This document shows positions 17,638-27,274 of a stretch of DNA of 64,000 nucleotides, piece after piece. Location: contig NZ_PKFN01000008.1 of assembly GCF_002933395.1 (NCBI RefSeq), forward strand, positions 620,001-684,000, read 5' to 3'. Below the pieces are notes generated by a model, which saw only the letters and a list, made by a program, of their open reading frames with translations, was not told the origin of the DNA and made no database searches. The position numbers were made by a program, and so were the translations under genes. The DNA is from Yoonia maritima. Lineage in GTDB: Bacteria; Pseudomonadota; Alphaproteobacteria; Rhodobacterales; Rhodobacteraceae. Each line of letters opens with the position of its first letter. Position 1 is the first letter of the stretch.

Positions 17638-18426
17638 TCACCGCCTGCGCATCCGCTGCTCAAATCGGCGCAAGGCAATCGACAGGCTGATCGTCATCGT
17701 AAGATAAACCAAAGCAACGACATTATAGGTTTCGAAATATCTGAAATTGCCGGCCGCCGTCACTTTGCCCAGCTGCGTCACATCCGTCACGCCCAGCACT
17801 GAAACAAGGCTAGAATCCTTTAGCATCGCGACAAAGTCATTCCCAAGTGGCGGCAGAATCGTACGCAACGCTTGCGGAAAGACGATAAGCCGAAAAACCT
17901 GCCACCGACTGAGACCAAGCGCCTCGGCCGCTTCGATTTGGCCGGTGTCGACGGACTGCAAGCCCGCACGAAACACCTCGGCCAAGAACGACGCATAGGC
18001 CAAGGTCAACGCAATGATTGCACGCCACAGCAACGAAAAATCACGTGTGCGGATAGGATCGAACCCAATCAGTTCAGCCATCCAATTCCACAAAGAAACA
18101 AGCGCAGGCGCTAAAACAAAGGCGACATACAGCAACAAAACAATGATCGGCACGCCGCGTACGACTTCAATGTAGAACCGTGAAAACTGGCGCAAAACCA
18201 ATGACCGCGACATTCCCGCGAGCGCCAAACCAAGCCCCAGAACACAAGCAATCGAATAGGCGATCACAGTCACATAGATCGTCACCCATATGCCTTTGCT
18301 CAGGGTGTGCAGGACCTTGGTGTAAGTTTCATCCGCGATGACCTGCCAAAACAAGTAAAGGCCGATCGCGACAACAGCGACCAGCCAATAGGGGAAATCC
18401 GGTTTATCGGTATTCTTAGGGTGCAA
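17638..18426 (-). CDS. Amino-acid ABC transporter permease (His/Glu/Gln/Arg type)
   Basis: A 262-residue inner-membrane permease of the polar amino-acid uptake family. Several membrane helices are visible, with the conserved cytosolic loop AAEALGLSRWQVFRLIVFPQA that contacts the ATPase, and the signature EVVRGVP near the middle. It is 17 bp downstream of a matching binding protein. No ATPase gene is adjacent, so that subunit must be encoded elsewhere or shared. The start codon read here is TTG at 18426, with a purine-rich site upstream; an alternative start is possible. Confidence 0.88.
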   Translation of the reverse strand: MHPKNTDKPDFPYWLVAVVAIGLYLFWQVIADETYTKVLHTLSKGIWVTIYVTVIAYSIACVLGLGLALAGMSRSLVLRQFSRFYIEVVRGVPIIVLLLYVAFVLAPALVSLWNWMAELIGFDPIRTRDFSLLWRAIIALTLAYASFLAEVFRAGLQSVDTGQIEAAEALGLSRWQVFRLIVFPQALRTILPPLGNDFVAMLKDSSLVSVLGVTDVTQLGKVTAAGNFRYFETYNVVALVYLTMTISLSIALRRFEQRMRRR

Positions 18427-18443
18427 CCCGGTTCGCTCCGCGC

Positions 18444-19226
18444 CTATTCACCCAATTTATATTCAAGAAACCACCGCGTGTTCAGCGCATCAATTGTTCC
18501 ATCTGCCGTCATATCAGCAATGGCAGCGTTGATCGGGGCAACCAAGTCTGACCCTTTAGGAAAAATAAAACCAAAATCCTCGGTCCCTAGTTTTTCACCA
18601 ACAATCTTTAGCCCACCATCAGAGGCCGCGACATAACCGTTGCCCGCAGTTCCATCAGTCAAAACAAGGTCGACATCGCCAACACGTAACGCCTGCACCG
18701 TGGCGCCAAATGTTTCCATCAATTGGATACGTGGGTTTGCCTCATTGCCATCCAGCACCTCATAGACGCCGACATAAAAAGGCGTGGTACCCGGCTGTGC
18801 GGCCATTAACAGGTCATCGTTCGCGGCAAATCCGGCAGCATCATCGAACCGATCCTCATCGCCACGCACAAGCATCACCATTTCAGAGGTCATATAGCTA
18901 TCAGAAAAATCAACGACCTCTCCCCGGTCTTCGCGGATCGTAATACCCGTCATACCCATGTCAAACTGGGCTTCGGACACGGCAGGGATCATCGCATCCC
19001 AGCTAATATTTTCATACACGACAGTGGCATTCAGACGCTTCGCGATCTCAGCCATGGCGTCATATTCCCAGCCCACGGCATCACCGTTGCCGTCAATAAA
19101 CTGTAGCGGCGGATAGGCGTTTTCTGTGACCACCACGATCTCTTTGCCTTCCAAATTGGGCAAATGGCCTTCGGCGATGGCAGAGGTGGCACAAAGAACC
19201 ACAGCAAGTGTCGCAAGCGTTTTCAT
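18444..19226 (-). CDS. Amino-acid ABC transporter substrate-binding protein
   Basis: A 260-residue periplasmic binding protein (SBP_bac_3 family) with a Sec signal peptide cleaved after ATSAIA (about residue 17). The ligand-contact segments [17 protein letters not shown] and the late LVLTDGT are typical of the family binding polar amino acids. I chose the ATG at 19226 because GGAG lies 6 nt upstream; an upstream GTG adds four residues. It is followed 17 bp later by its permease. The ligand is not determined. Confidence 0.9.
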   Translation of the reverse strand: MKTLATLAVVLCATSAIAEGHLPNLEGKEIVVVTENAYPPLQFIDGNGDAVGWEYDAMAEIAKRLNATVVYENISWDAMIPAVSEAQFDMGMTGITIREDRGEVVDFSDSYMTSEMVMLVRGDEDRFDDAAGFAANDDLLMAAQPGTTPFYVGVYEVLDGNEANPRIQLMETFGATVQALRVGDVDLVLTDGTAGNGYVAASDGGLKIVGEKLGTEDFGFIFPKGSDLVAPINAAIADMTADGTIDALNTRWFLEYKLGE

Positions 19227-19259
19227 GATAATCTCCACTGATCTAAATTTTGGATCAGC

Positions 19260-20324
19260 CTAAGAGCCTCGGCCCGATACGCGCAAGCCCTTGCCCGCAC
19301 AAACCGCGCAGTCGCCCCTTGGCTTAACCGCAATTGTCCGTGTTTGGGCATAAAGCGCATCATAAATCAGCAACCGACCACGCAACCCATCACCAGCGCC
19401 CGTAATCAGCTTAATTGTCTCAACCGCCATCATGGAACCAAGGACGCCCGGCAGCGGCCCGATCACGCCAGCCTCGGCGCAGCTAGGAACAAGTTCTGCA
19501 TCGGGTGCCACAGGAAAGACGCAGGCATAGCACGGGGTGCCATTGGCGGGATCATAGACGCTAATCTGCCCTTCCCACTGGGTTAGCGCGGCTGCGATCA
19601 ACGGCTTATCCAATGCGACTGCGGTGCGATTGATCAAATACCGCGTATCGAAATTGTCGGTGCCGTCCAAGATAACATCATATTCAGCGAATAATTCATT
19701 CGCGACCTCATCGGTTAGACGCCGGTGGTAAGGCTGCACAGTCACGAACGGGTTCTGCGCGCGCATCGCTTCGGCGGCAGAATGCACCTTCGGCATGCCA
19801 ATATTTTGATCTAGATGGATCACCTGCCGCTGAAGGTTTGCATTTTCGACCAAATCATCGTCGATCACCCCGATCGTACCAACCCCAGCTGCTGCCAGAT
19901 ATTGGAGCGCGGGCGCCCCCAGTCCCCCTGCCCCAACGACCAAAACCGATGCGTCGCGCAGTGCTTTTTGTCCGGGACCGCCGACCTCTCGCAATATGAT
20001 ATGGCGAGCATAGCGGTTTAGTTCTGTATCAGAAAAACTAGCGGGGGTTTGTTCGGGCGTCGTGTTTAAAACGGCGCGCGCACGCACGCGACCCAATAGG
20101 TTCCGATAACCTGCAATGATCCCGCCAAAGACGATAAGCATGATCCATAGGCGCACATCGCCACCTGTCGCCATACGTAGTGGGTGTCCGTCGGGCAGCA
20201 CAAGATGCCCCAGGATCACTGCACCAATCAACATGGCAAGCATCGTCCAGCGCGCACGCATTGGTGCGCCCATCAACATGCCGATACCCCAAAGGGCAGC
20301 GGCCATTGCCCCGACCATACTCAT
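19260..20324 (-). CDS. moeB: Molybdopterin-synthase adenylyltransferase MoeB with N-terminal membrane region
   Basis: Adenylates the C-terminus of the sulfur carrier MoaD during molybdenum cofactor synthesis. The E1-like domain starts near residue 100 ([16 protein letters not shown]), with the ATP motif GAGGLGAP and the DGTDNFDTR segment. Two zinc pairs, CYAC and CAVC, and the Cys of SCAEAG are present. Unlike E. coli MoeB, about 80 residues at the N-terminus form three hydrophobic helices, which would tether the enzyme to the membrane; this layout is common in rhodobacteria. It is the last gene of coaBC-dut-moeB, each overlapping the next by 4 bp. A ThiF or HesA role cannot be excluded. Confidence 0.87.
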   Translation of the reverse strand: MSMVGAMAAALWGIGMLMGAPMRARWTMLAMLIGAVILGHLVLPDGHPLRMATGGDVRLWIMLIVFGGIIAGYRNLLGRVRARAVLNTTPEQTPASFSDTELNRYARHIILREVGGPGQKALRDASVLVVGAGGLGAPALQYLAAAGVGTIGVIDDDLVENANLQRQVIHLDQNIGMPKVHSAAEAMRAQNPFVTVQPYHRRLTDEVANELFAEYDVILDGTDNFDTRYLINRTAVALDKPLIAAALTQWEGQISVYDPANGTPCYACVFPVAPDAELVPSCAEAGVIGPLPGVLGSMMAVETIKLITGAGDGLRGRLLIYDALYAQTRTIAVKPRGDCAVCAGKGLRVSGRGS

Positions 20325-20776
20325 AGGCCGGTCGATCCAAATCCGCCCGAACCGCGCGACGTCAGGTCTAACGACGCAACGGGACGAAATCGGGCCTGCA
20401 CAACTGGCGCTATTACCATTTGTGCAATGCGCATGCCGTGTTCGATGGTGAAATAGTCTTGCCCCCAGTTAATCAGGATAATCCCCACCGGACCGCGATA
20501 ATCGCTGTCAATCGTACCAGGGCTATTCACCAACCCGATCCCCTGCTTAAGAGCCAGACCCGACCGCGGCCTGATCTGAACTTCGTAGCCTTGCGGGATC
20601 CCCATGCATAGGCCCGTTGGGACCAGCACGCGGCGACCGGGCGGCAATTCAATTGCACGCTTGTCTGGTAAATTGGCACGTAGATCAGCGCCAGCTGCAC
20701 CGGGCGTTTCATAAGAAGGAAGCCCAAGGCCAACGTCGGCACCTTCAACCCATTGAATTGTAATTTCTGGTGTCAC
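20321..20776 (-). CDS. dut: dUTP diphosphatase
   Basis: Hydrolyses dUTP to dUMP and keeps uracil out of DNA. All trimeric dUTPase motifs are present in order: AGADL (28-32), RPRSGLA (69-75), GTIDSDYRG (87-95), GMRIAQ and the C-terminal arm [10 protein letters not shown] (141-150). The length of 151 residues is normal. The start is GTG within a GTGA overlap with the coaBC stop, and its own stop overlaps moeB. Coupling with coaBC is widespread in proteobacteria. Confidence 0.96.
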   Translation of the reverse strand: MTPEITIQWVEGADVGLGLPSYETPGAAGADLRANLPDKRAIELPPGRRVLVPTGLCMGIPQGYEVQIRPRSGLALKQGIGLVNSPGTIDSDYRGPVGIILINWGQDYFTIEHGMRIAQMVIAPVVQARFRPVASLDLTSRGSGGFGSTGL

Positions 20777-21966
20777 GTGATGGCCTTTGCAATTCGTGTG
20801 GCAAGCTCGGCCGCCGTGGCATCCTTTGACATACGCGGCCAGTCTTCCGCGCCGTCGGCAGTGATTAAGGTCACGTCATTTTCGCTGCCGCCCATGATGC
20901 CAGTCGAAGGCGATACATCGTTTGCCACGATCCAATCACACCCTTTGCGCAGGCGTTTGGCCGTGGCGTAGGCAATCACATCATCTGTTTCCGCAGCAAA
21001 GCCAACGACAAGCGCAGGGCGTCCGGTTTTCATTTGTGACACCGTGGCAAGGATGTCCGAATTTTCTGCGAACTCAAGCTTGGGAAGCCCCGATTTATCC
21101 TTTTTGATCTTGCTATCGCCTGCATTAGCAACGTGCCAATCCGCAACCGCAGCAGCAAAGACAGCCGCGTCGGCGGGCGCCGAGTCGGTGACAGCATCCA
21201 GCATTTCTTTTGCGGTCTTAACGGCAACGACGCGCACGCCTGCGGGTGGCGGCACATCGGCAGGACCAGTGACAAAAGTTACTTGCGCGCCCAGTGCAAC
21301 CAACGCCTTGGCAATAGCTGTTCCTTGCGCGCCCGAAGATCGGTTCGCGATGTAACGCACCGGATCAATCGGCTCATGGGTGGGTCCAGAGGTCACCAAA
21401 ACATGCTTTCCCTTCAGCGGACCATCCGACAGCGCCACATCAATCGCCGCGATAATGTCAGGTGTCTCGGCAAGGCGCCCGGGGCCAAACTCACCACAGG
21501 CCATAGCGCCCTCATCTGGTCCAACGACAAGCACACCATCGCCTTTTAAGGTTGCCAAATTGCGCTGCGTGGCTGGATGTTCCCACATGCGCACATTCAT
21601 CGACGGGGCAATCAACACCCGCTTGTCAGTTGCAAGAAGCAAAGTAGAGGCAAGATCATTCGCCAGCCCATGTGCCATCTTCGCCATAAGGTCAGCTGTC
21701 GCGGGGGCCACAACGATAAGATCGGCAGCCCGTGACAGTTCAATATGACCCATCTCGGCCTCGTCTGTCAGATCAAACAGGTCTTGATAAACCTTGCTCA
21801 CTGACAGCGCAGAAAGGCTAAGTGGGGTTACGAATTCCGCCCCTGCCTTCGTCAGAACAGGTGTGACCTTAGCGCCTTGTTCACGCAAACGACGCAGCAA
21901 ATCCAACGCCTTAAAGGCAGCGACACCGCCACCAACAATTAACAATATGTGCTTGTCCGCCAGCAT
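20773..21966 (-). CDS. coaBC: Bifunctional phosphopantothenoylcysteine decarboxylase/synthetase
   Basis: Carries out two successive steps of coenzyme A synthesis. The N-terminal CoaC flavodoxin-like half (about 1-185) has the conserved [13 protein letters not shown] segment; the C-terminal CoaB half has [17 protein letters not shown] and the KIKKDK nucleotide-binding lysines. The length, 397 residues, is standard. GGAGA lies 6 nt before the ATG. It heads the coaBC-dut-moeB operon and follows rpoH by 67 bp, across a nested inverted repeat. Confidence 0.95.
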   Translation of the reverse strand: MLADKHILLIVGGGVAAFKALDLLRRLREQGAKVTPVLTKAGAEFVTPLSLSALSVSKVYQDLFDLTDEAEMGHIELSRAADLIVVAPATADLMAKMAHGLANDLASTLLLATDKRVLIAPSMNVRMWEHPATQRNLATLKGDGVLVVGPDEGAMACGEFGPGRLAETPDIIAAIDVALSDGPLKGKHVLVTSGPTHEPIDPVRYIANRSSGAQGTAIAKALVALGAQVTFVTGPADVPPPAGVRVVAVKTAKEMLDAVTDSAPADAAVFAAAVADWHVANAGDSKIKKDKSGLPKLEFAENSDILATVSQMKTGRPALVVGFAAETDDVIAYATAKRLRKGCDWIVANDVSPSTGIMGGSENDVTLITADGAEDWPRMSKDATAAELATRIAKAIT

Positions 21967-21974
21967 GTGCTGTC

Positions 21975-22017
21975 TCCGGTATTTACTCGGGTTGAACTTA
22001 GGTCAGTTCATACCGGA
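21975..22017. other. Nested inverted repeat between rpoH and coaBC
   Basis: An outer 8-bp stem (TCCGGTAT with ATACCGGA) encloses an inner GAACT/AGTTC stem. It lies after the rpoH stop and 9 bp before the coaBC start on the same strand, so it could end the rpoH transcript or form the coaBC leader structure. No T tract follows. Confidence 0.45.
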
Positions 22018-22033
22018 AACACAATGATAGGCC

Positions 22034-22912
22034 TTAGGCGAAAAATGCGCGTACCTCTGTGCTTTGGCTCTCTAGACTTTTACGCATCTTACCAAAAGCT
22101 GCGGCCTCTAGCTGGCGAACACGTTCCTTTGACAGGCCCATTTCCGTGCCAAGGCTTTCTAAGGTGCGCGGGTCTTCACGCATTTTACGCTCGTGCACAA
22201 TGAACTGCTCGCGTTCGTTTAATCCGCCCAGCGCGGTTGATAGCCACTGCTTCAGCGTATCATTGTCATGGTTATTCGCGACGGTTTCTTCTGCTTGGGG
22301 GCTATCGTCCTCTAAGGCATCAATCCATTCGCGCCCCTCGTCCTCGACCGATTGCGTCGCATTAAGCGAATAATCCGCCCCCGACAGACGGCCATCCATC
22401 ATCTCAACATCGTGCAACGGCACGCCAACCTCGGTCGCGACAAGCTGATGCAGCTCGTGCTTAGGAATTGTGCGCCCTTCGGCGGCGGCCTCGCGTTCGA
22501 TCCGGGCCTGAACCCGGCGCATATTAAAGAACAAGGATTTTTGCGATGATGTTGACCCTGTGCGCACCATCGACCAATTCCGCATTACGTATTCTTGGAC
22601 GGATGCCTTAATCCACCACATTGCGTATGTTGAAAACCGCACGCCACGGTCAGGGTCGAATTTATCAGCAGCTTTCATCAACCCGACAGATGCTTCTTGA
22701 ATAAGGTCATTCATTGGCGCGCCGTATCGTTTGAATTTCCCGGCCATCGAAATCGCCAATCGCATGTACGCAGTGATCAACCGATGTAACGCCTGTTCAT
22801 CACGCTTGTCGCGCCATGCATAGGCCAACGCCAACTCAGTTTCGGCGTCCAACATTTCCGCCTTCATCGCGTTGCGCGAAAAATTCTGATCTGTAATACC
22901 GATGGTGCTCAT
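22034..22912 (-). CDS. rpoH: RNA polymerase sigma factor RpoH (RpoHII type)
   Basis: A 292-residue alternative sigma factor. Region 2 (LISAYMRL-like helix, DLIQEASVGLMKAADKFDPDRG, FSTYAMWWIKA), the RpoH box (QKSLFFNMRR) and region 4.2 (MGLSKERVRQLE) are clear. The N-terminus lacks the RYLxEIxxFPxL opening of classical RpoHI and resembles the second RpoH of Rhodobacter, which responds to singlet oxygen. I assign that subtype from memory of the family. The ATG at 22912 has GGAG 8 nt upstream. The gene is divergent from cobU. Confidence 0.9.
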   Translation of the reverse strand: MSTIGITDQNFSRNAMKAEMLDAETELALAYAWRDKRDEQALHRLITAYMRLAISMAGKFKRYGAPMNDLIQEASVGLMKAADKFDPDRGVRFSTYAMWWIKASVQEYVMRNWSMVRTGSTSSQKSLFFNMRRVQARIEREAAAEGRTIPKHELHQLVATEVGVPLHDVEMMDGRLSGADYSLNATQSVEDEGREWIDALEDDSPQAEETVANNHDNDTLKQWLSTALGGLNEREQFIVHERKMREDPRTLESLGTEMGLSKERVRQLEAAAFGKMRKSLESQSTEVRAFFA

Positions 22913-23007
22913 CAATCCGCTCCTTTGGTGGCTGCGTAGCATTAACTTTGCTGTCTAATTCGGTTACGTAGAAAGAAACGTATCGGATCAAAAAAGGTTT
23001 CAATCTA

Positions 23008-23529
23008 ATGTTGCCCAATCTCTCTCTCGTGCTAGGCGGGGCGGCCTCTGGGAAGTCAGCCTTTGCAGAAGACCTTGTACTTAATACGCAGCTTAATCCT
23101 GTTTACGTCGCCACCGCGCAGGTTTTTGATGATGAAATGGCCCAAAAGGTTGCACGCCACAGGGACCAGCGTGGAACCCTTTGGGACACAATCGAAGAGC
23201 CGATCAATGTTGCTTCAGTTTTAGAGCGGGTCACCGAAGACGATGCAGTCTTGGTTGATTGCGCCACTTTATGGCTTACGAACCTCATTCTTGGCGAACA
23301 TAACCTTGCCAAGGAAAGCGCCGCGTTGCTGTTGGCGCTTGATGCATGTGCAGGGCCCGTTGTCATCGTTTCGAATGAAACGGGGCAAGGGATCGTTCCC
23401 GATAACGCGCTCGCCCGGCGGTTTCGAAATGCCCAAGGCACGCTCAACCAACAGATCGCAGCCAAGGCTGATCTTGTCGTGGCTGTCATGGCCGGACTAC
23501 CCATGACGCTAAAGGGGCAATTGCCGTGA
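23008..23529 (+). CDS. cobU: Adenosylcobinamide kinase/guanylyltransferase
   Basis: A 173-residue bifunctional enzyme of vitamin B12 assembly that phosphorylates adenosylcobinamide and adds GMP. The P-loop GGAASGKS sits at residues 9-16, followed by the VATAQ strand, the RHRxxR motif and the late VSNETGQGIVP loop, all characteristic of CobU/CobP. It overlaps the next gene, a phosphatase, as GTGA. It is the only cobalamin gene in the window apart from that possible partner. Confidence 0.93.
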   Translation: MLPNLSLVLGGAASGKSAFAEDLVLNTQLNPVYVATAQVFDDEMAQKVARHRDQRGTLWDTIEEPINVASVLERVTEDDAVLVDCATLWLTNLILGEHNLAKESAALLLALDACAGPVVIVSNETGQGIVPDNALARRFRNAQGTLNQQIAAKADLVVAVMAGLPMTLKGQLP

Positions 23530-24104
23530 CGCGACTATGGTGGGTGCGGCACGGGCCAACACACGAAAAATCATTTGTCGGCTGGCGGGATGTGCCTGCC
23601 GATCTATCTGACCATGCGCTGATCAATCGAGTCGCGGATCACCTTCCAAAATCGGCCTTAGTTATTTCATCAGACCTGATCCGCGCCTCAACGACTGCGG
23701 ACGCAATTGCCCGTGACCGCACCCGTTTGCCGGATCATCGTGATTTACGCGAATTTGACTTTGGCGAATGGGACGGTCTGCATTTTACCCAAGTCGCGAA
23801 ACGCGATCCCGATCTAAGCCGCCGCTTCTGGGAAGAACCCGGCGACCTAAAGGCCCCCGGCGGAGAAAGCTGGAACATGGTCGCCGCACGGGTCAACGCG
23901 GTAATCGACGACCTATGCGCACGCCATCAAGACCATGATATCATCCTGACGGCCCATATGGGTGTCATTATGACCCAAATCCAACGGGCCAGTGGCAGCA
24001 CCGCCTATCAGGCAATGGGGCACCATATCGAAAACCTGTCGATTACGCAGATGACCCATAGCCAGACAGGCTGGACATTGGGGTCGGTCAATCATCTTCC
24101 GTGA
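23526..24104 (+). CDS. Histidine phosphatase, possibly alpha-ribazole phosphatase
   Basis: A 192-residue phosphoglycerate-mutase-like phosphatase. The catalytic RHG (VRHGPTH, His near residue 8), the second Arg (SSDLIRA), the acid (LREFDFGEWDG) and the late His (TAHMGVI) are all in place. Translational coupling to cobU by a GTGA overlap suggests the CobC role, removal of phosphate from alpha-ribazole phosphate in B12 synthesis, but the family is broad and the substrate is inferred from context. Confidence 0.85.
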   Translation: MTRLWWVRHGPTHEKSFVGWRDVPADLSDHALINRVADHLPKSALVISSDLIRASTTADAIARDRTRLPDHRDLREFDFGEWDGLHFTQVAKRDPDLSRRFWEEPGDLKAPGGESWNMVAARVNAVIDDLCARHQDHDIILTAHMGVIMTQIQRASGSTAYQAMGHHIENLSITQMTHSQTGWTLGSVNHLP

Positions 24105-24163
24105 TGGGATCCGTCACATAAAATCGTTATGCGAAGATGGCCCTGACGCGCTAAACTCTTAAC

Positions 24164-24853
24164 ATGACTTATGAACTTTACATTGGTGATCGCACCTTCA
24201 GCAGTTGGTCGTTGCGCGGCTGGCTTATGCTCGAAAAATTCGGGCTGGACTATAACACGCATTTGGTTGGGCTATACGCCGGCACCTACCGCGAAGAACT
24301 GGCGCATCTTGCGCCCGCGCGGACAGTTCCAGCGATGCAAACACCCGAAGGCTATGTGCTGACCGACAGTATGGCGATGGGTGAAACGCTGGTCGAACGT
24401 CATCCAGACGTGAATCTGTACCCACGTGACGGCGCTGCACGGACGTTAGCCAGAACAATCACACATGAAATGCACTCGGGCTTTATGGCGCTGCGTGATG
24501 CATGCCCCAACATGATCACCCACGTCTGGGATGGGTTCCAACCATCCGAGGCAGTATTGGCAGACATTGCCCGCATCGAAGAACTATGGGCGCTGGCGCG
24601 TTCGCGACACGGACAAAGCGGGCCTTGGCTATTTGGTGAATACACGCTGGCCGATGTCTTTTACGCGCCGGTTGCGCTGCGGATGACGACCTATGACCTA
24701 CCGATCACTGGCAGCGCCCAATCCTATGTCGACGCGCATTTAGCTGACCCCGCGTTTTTAGCATGGCGCGAAGCATCGAAATCAGAAATATACGATCCTT
24801 GGCCTTATCCAATGGATCTGGGGCGCAAACCTTGGCCGGGCGACGCATCTTAA
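24164..24853 (+). CDS. Glutathione S-transferase family protein
   Basis: A 229-residue cytosolic GST-fold protein. The N-terminal thioredoxin-like domain contains FSSWSLRGWLML (a likely catalytic Ser) and VPAMQTPEG with the cis-Pro, then TDSMAMGE for glutathione binding. The helical C-terminal domain ends with PWPMDLGRKPWPG-type sequence. It lies 59 bp after the phosphatase and 51 bp before comM. The substrate is unknown. A glutathione synthase gene is found 3 kb downstream on the other strand. Confidence 0.87.
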   Translation: MTYELYIGDRTFSSWSLRGWLMLEKFGLDYNTHLVGLYAGTYREELAHLAPARTVPAMQTPEGYVLTDSMAMGETLVERHPDVNLYPRDGAARTLARTITHEMHSGFMALRDACPNMITHVWDGFQPSEAVLADIARIEELWALARSRHGQSGPWLFGEYTLADVFYAPVALRMTTYDLPITGSAQSYVDAHLADPAFLAWREASKSEIYDPWPYPMDLGRKPWPGDAS

Positions 24854-24904
24854 CCATTCGTAAACCACGACCACGTAACCGTTAATAAAAAGCGGAGCGT
24901 GAAC

Positions 24905-26419
24905 ATGGTCGCACTGGCCTACACAGTGGCATTTGAAGGGATAGAGGCACGACTGGTCGAGGTGCAATGCGCCGTAACGCCCGGCATTCCCGCGTTTTCG
25001 ATCGTTGGCCTGCCCGACAAAGCGGTGTCAGAGGCCCGCGAAAGGGTCCGCGCAGCACTGACCGCAATGGCGATTGCATTGCCATCCAAACGGATCACCG
25101 TAAACCTATCGCCGGCAGACCTGCCCAAAGAAGGTTCGCATTTCGATCTTCCCATCGCTCTTGCGCTACTGGCCGCCCTAGACATCATCCCCCAAGATGA
25201 TGCGGCCCAGTCTGTGGCGCTGGGCGAACTATCACTCGACGGCACATTGGTGCCAGTGGTCGGGGCCCTGCCCGCAGCAATGGCCGCAGCAGAAGACAAC
25301 CGCACCCTACTATGCCCGCACGCCTGCGGTGCAGAGGCCGCATGGGTCGGGGCCGCGAACGTGATTGCACCGCGTACATTGGCCGATGTGGTGCGGCACT
25401 ACACTGGGCAATCGGTATTATCGCCATCAGAACCCGGCGAAGTTCACCGGACCAGCAACAGCCGCGACTTTTCTGAAGTCAAAGGCCAAGAACGCGCCAA
25501 ACGCGCATTGGAGATTGCGGCGGCAGGGCGTCATCACCTGATTATGGTCGGTTCGCCCGGTTCTGGGAAATCAATGCTAGCCGCGCGCATCCCTGGTATC
25601 TTACCGCCACTTTCCCCCGTTGAAGCGCTTGAAACGTCAATGATCCACTCTCTGTCTGGTCTCCTCGACGAAGGCGGAATCAACCGAGAGCGACCATTTC
25701 GCGAACCCCACCATACCGCATCAATGCCTGCCATTGTCGGCGGCGGTCGCACAGCAAAGCCCGGCGAAATCAGCCTCGCGCACAATGGGGTGCTATTCAT
25801 GGATGAATTTCCCGAATTTGCGCGCACTGTATTAGAAACGCTCCGACAACCAATTGAAACTGGCGAAGTCGTCGTCGCCCGTGCAAACGCACATGTTCGA
25901 TATCCCTGTCGTTTTATGCTGATCGCAGCGGCAAACCCTTGTAAATGCGGGTATCTTTCGGACCCAGCGCGCGCATGTGCGCGCGTTCCGCAATGTGGCG
26001 ATGATTACTTGGGGCGTATATCAGGCCCTTTGATGGATCGCTTTGATCTCAGGATCGAAGTACCGCCAGTCGCATTTACCGATCTGGACCTCCCTCAAGA
26101 TGGCGAAAGCTCTGCAACAATCGCCGAACGCGTCGCAGGGGCCCGCAGTCTGCAAGAAACGCGTTTTTCCGGACATAATAATATGCGCGTGAATGCAGAT
26201 GCCGAAGGCCGTGTTCTAGAAGAAATCGCAACGCCGGACACAGATGGCCGCGACCTATTGATCAAAGTTGCGGAACGATTTGGACTATCTGCACGCGGGT
26301 ATCACCGGGTCTTGCGGGTCGCACGCACCATTGCCGATCTTGACGGGTCTAACGACGTACGCAAACCACATGTAGCAGAAGCCGTCAGCTATCGGCTATC
26401 GATGACAAAAGAGGTTTGA
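24905..26419 (+). CDS. comM: YifB/ComM-type Mg-chelatase-like AAA ATPase
   Basis: A 504-residue AAA+ helicase-like ATPase. ComM is known to promote branch migration during integration of transformed DNA. The N-terminal domain (ValA-type lon fold, FSIVGLPDKAVSEARERVRAAL) is followed by Walker A GSPGSGKS, Walker B FMDEFPEF, and the Cys-rich insert CKCGYLSDPARACARVPQCGD that is typical of this family. The ATG at 24905 is preceded by GGAG at 7 nt. Its 3' end overlaps the convergent esterase gene by about 30 bp. Confidence 0.93.
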   Translation: MVALAYTVAFEGIEARLVEVQCAVTPGIPAFSIVGLPDKAVSEARERVRAALTAMAIALPSKRITVNLSPADLPKEGSHFDLPIALALLAALDIIPQDDAAQSVALGELSLDGTLVPVVGALPAAMAAAEDNRTLLCPHACGAEAAWVGAANVIAPRTLADVVRHYTGQSVLSPSEPGEVHRTSNSRDFSEVKGQERAKRALEIAAAGRHHLIMVGSPGSGKSMLAARIPGILPPLSPVEALETSMIHSLSGLLDEGGINRERPFREPHHTASMPAIVGGGRTAKPGEISLAHNGVLFMDEFPEFARTVLETLRQPIETGEVVVARANAHVRYPCRFMLIAAANPCKCGYLSDPARACARVPQCGDDYLGRISGPLMDRFDLRIEVPPVAFTDLDLPQDGESSATIAERVAGARSLQETRFSGHNNMRVNADAEGRVLEEIATPDTDGRDLLIKVAERFGLSARGYHRVLRVARTIADLDGSNDVRKPHVAEAVSYRLSMTKEV

Positions 26420-27273
26420 ATAAACTCCGCGATCTCCGCCAATGCGTTACGTGCTTCGGGGACGTAACCGTCAAACATCTGCCAAACATGCGGGACTTCG
26501 TCCCACACGCATAATTGCGCGCCCTGTAAAGCGCCTGCCATACGTTCAGCGTCAGCGCGCAAGGCCTCACCGCTTCCGACTTGGATCAATACGGGCGGCG
26601 GTTGATCAAATCGCGCGAACAATGGCGACGCCCGCGGATCATCACGAACGGCACCTTTCAAGTAACGGTTCACGACTTCGTCAATGCGAGAAATAGGTAA
26701 CAAGACCTCAGACTTTGCGTGTAAGGTTTGACCTTGAAGAGTTAGGTCAACCCATGGCGACATCGCGAATGCTGCAAGCGGATAGTCACCGCGTTGGGTT
26801 AAGAATGCCAGCAACGCCAACATGAGCCCGCCACCAGAACTGTCGCCCCCCAGGATAATATCCTGCGGGCGATAACCTTTGGCAATCAAAGCATCCCAAG
26901 CCAGTACTGAATCATCAAACGCCGCAGGAAACGGAGCGTCTTGCAACAACCGATAATCAGGAGCGCAAACACGTAATCCAGTCATACTAGAAACGCGCCC
27001 CAATAGCCCGCGATAGGCGGCGCCACTACCGACGAAATACGCGCCACCATGAAAATAGAGGATGACGCGTCTAGGGTGTACCCTTCCTGTGCTGATCCAG
27101 TTCAGCGTCAACGTGTTAACCGTTTCGGTCAGATGGCAGATGTAAGGTGGACCGCGAAACAGCCAAGGTGCGGCCAAATCGAATGCCCACTTTGAAAAAG
27201 CGGGCTCTCGTTGAATGGCAAGCACTGGCCGCACAAAATAGCGCAGCCAGAAATTTAATATGTGTAAACGCAC
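26389..27273 (-). CDS. Alpha/beta hydrolase of the HSL esterase family
   Basis: A roughly 294-residue esterase. The oxyanion-hole motif HGGAYF, the nucleophile elbow GDSSGGG, and the late acid and His (EVPHVWQMF) match hormone-sensitive-lipase-type carboxylesterases. No signal peptide is seen. I start at a GTG right after the gshB stop (GGGA 6 nt upstream); an ATG at 27324 would overlap gshB by 50 bp. It is in line with gshB and convergent with comM. The substrate is unknown. Confidence 0.83.
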   Translation of the reverse strand: MRLHILNFWLRYFVRPVLAIQREPAFSKWAFDLAAPWLFRGPPYICHLTETVNTLTLNWISTGRVHPRRVILYFHGGAYFVGSGAAYRGLLGRVSSMTGLRVCAPDYRLLQDAPFPAAFDDSVLAWDALIAKGYRPQDIILGGDSSGGGLMLALLAFLTQRGDYPLAAFAMSPWVDLTLQGQTLHAKSEVLLPISRIDEVVNRYLKGAVRDDPRASPLFARFDQPPPVLIQVGSGEALRADAERMAGALQGAQLCVWDEVPHVWQMFDGYVPEARNALAEIAEFIQTSFVIDSR

Positions 27274-27274
27274 C

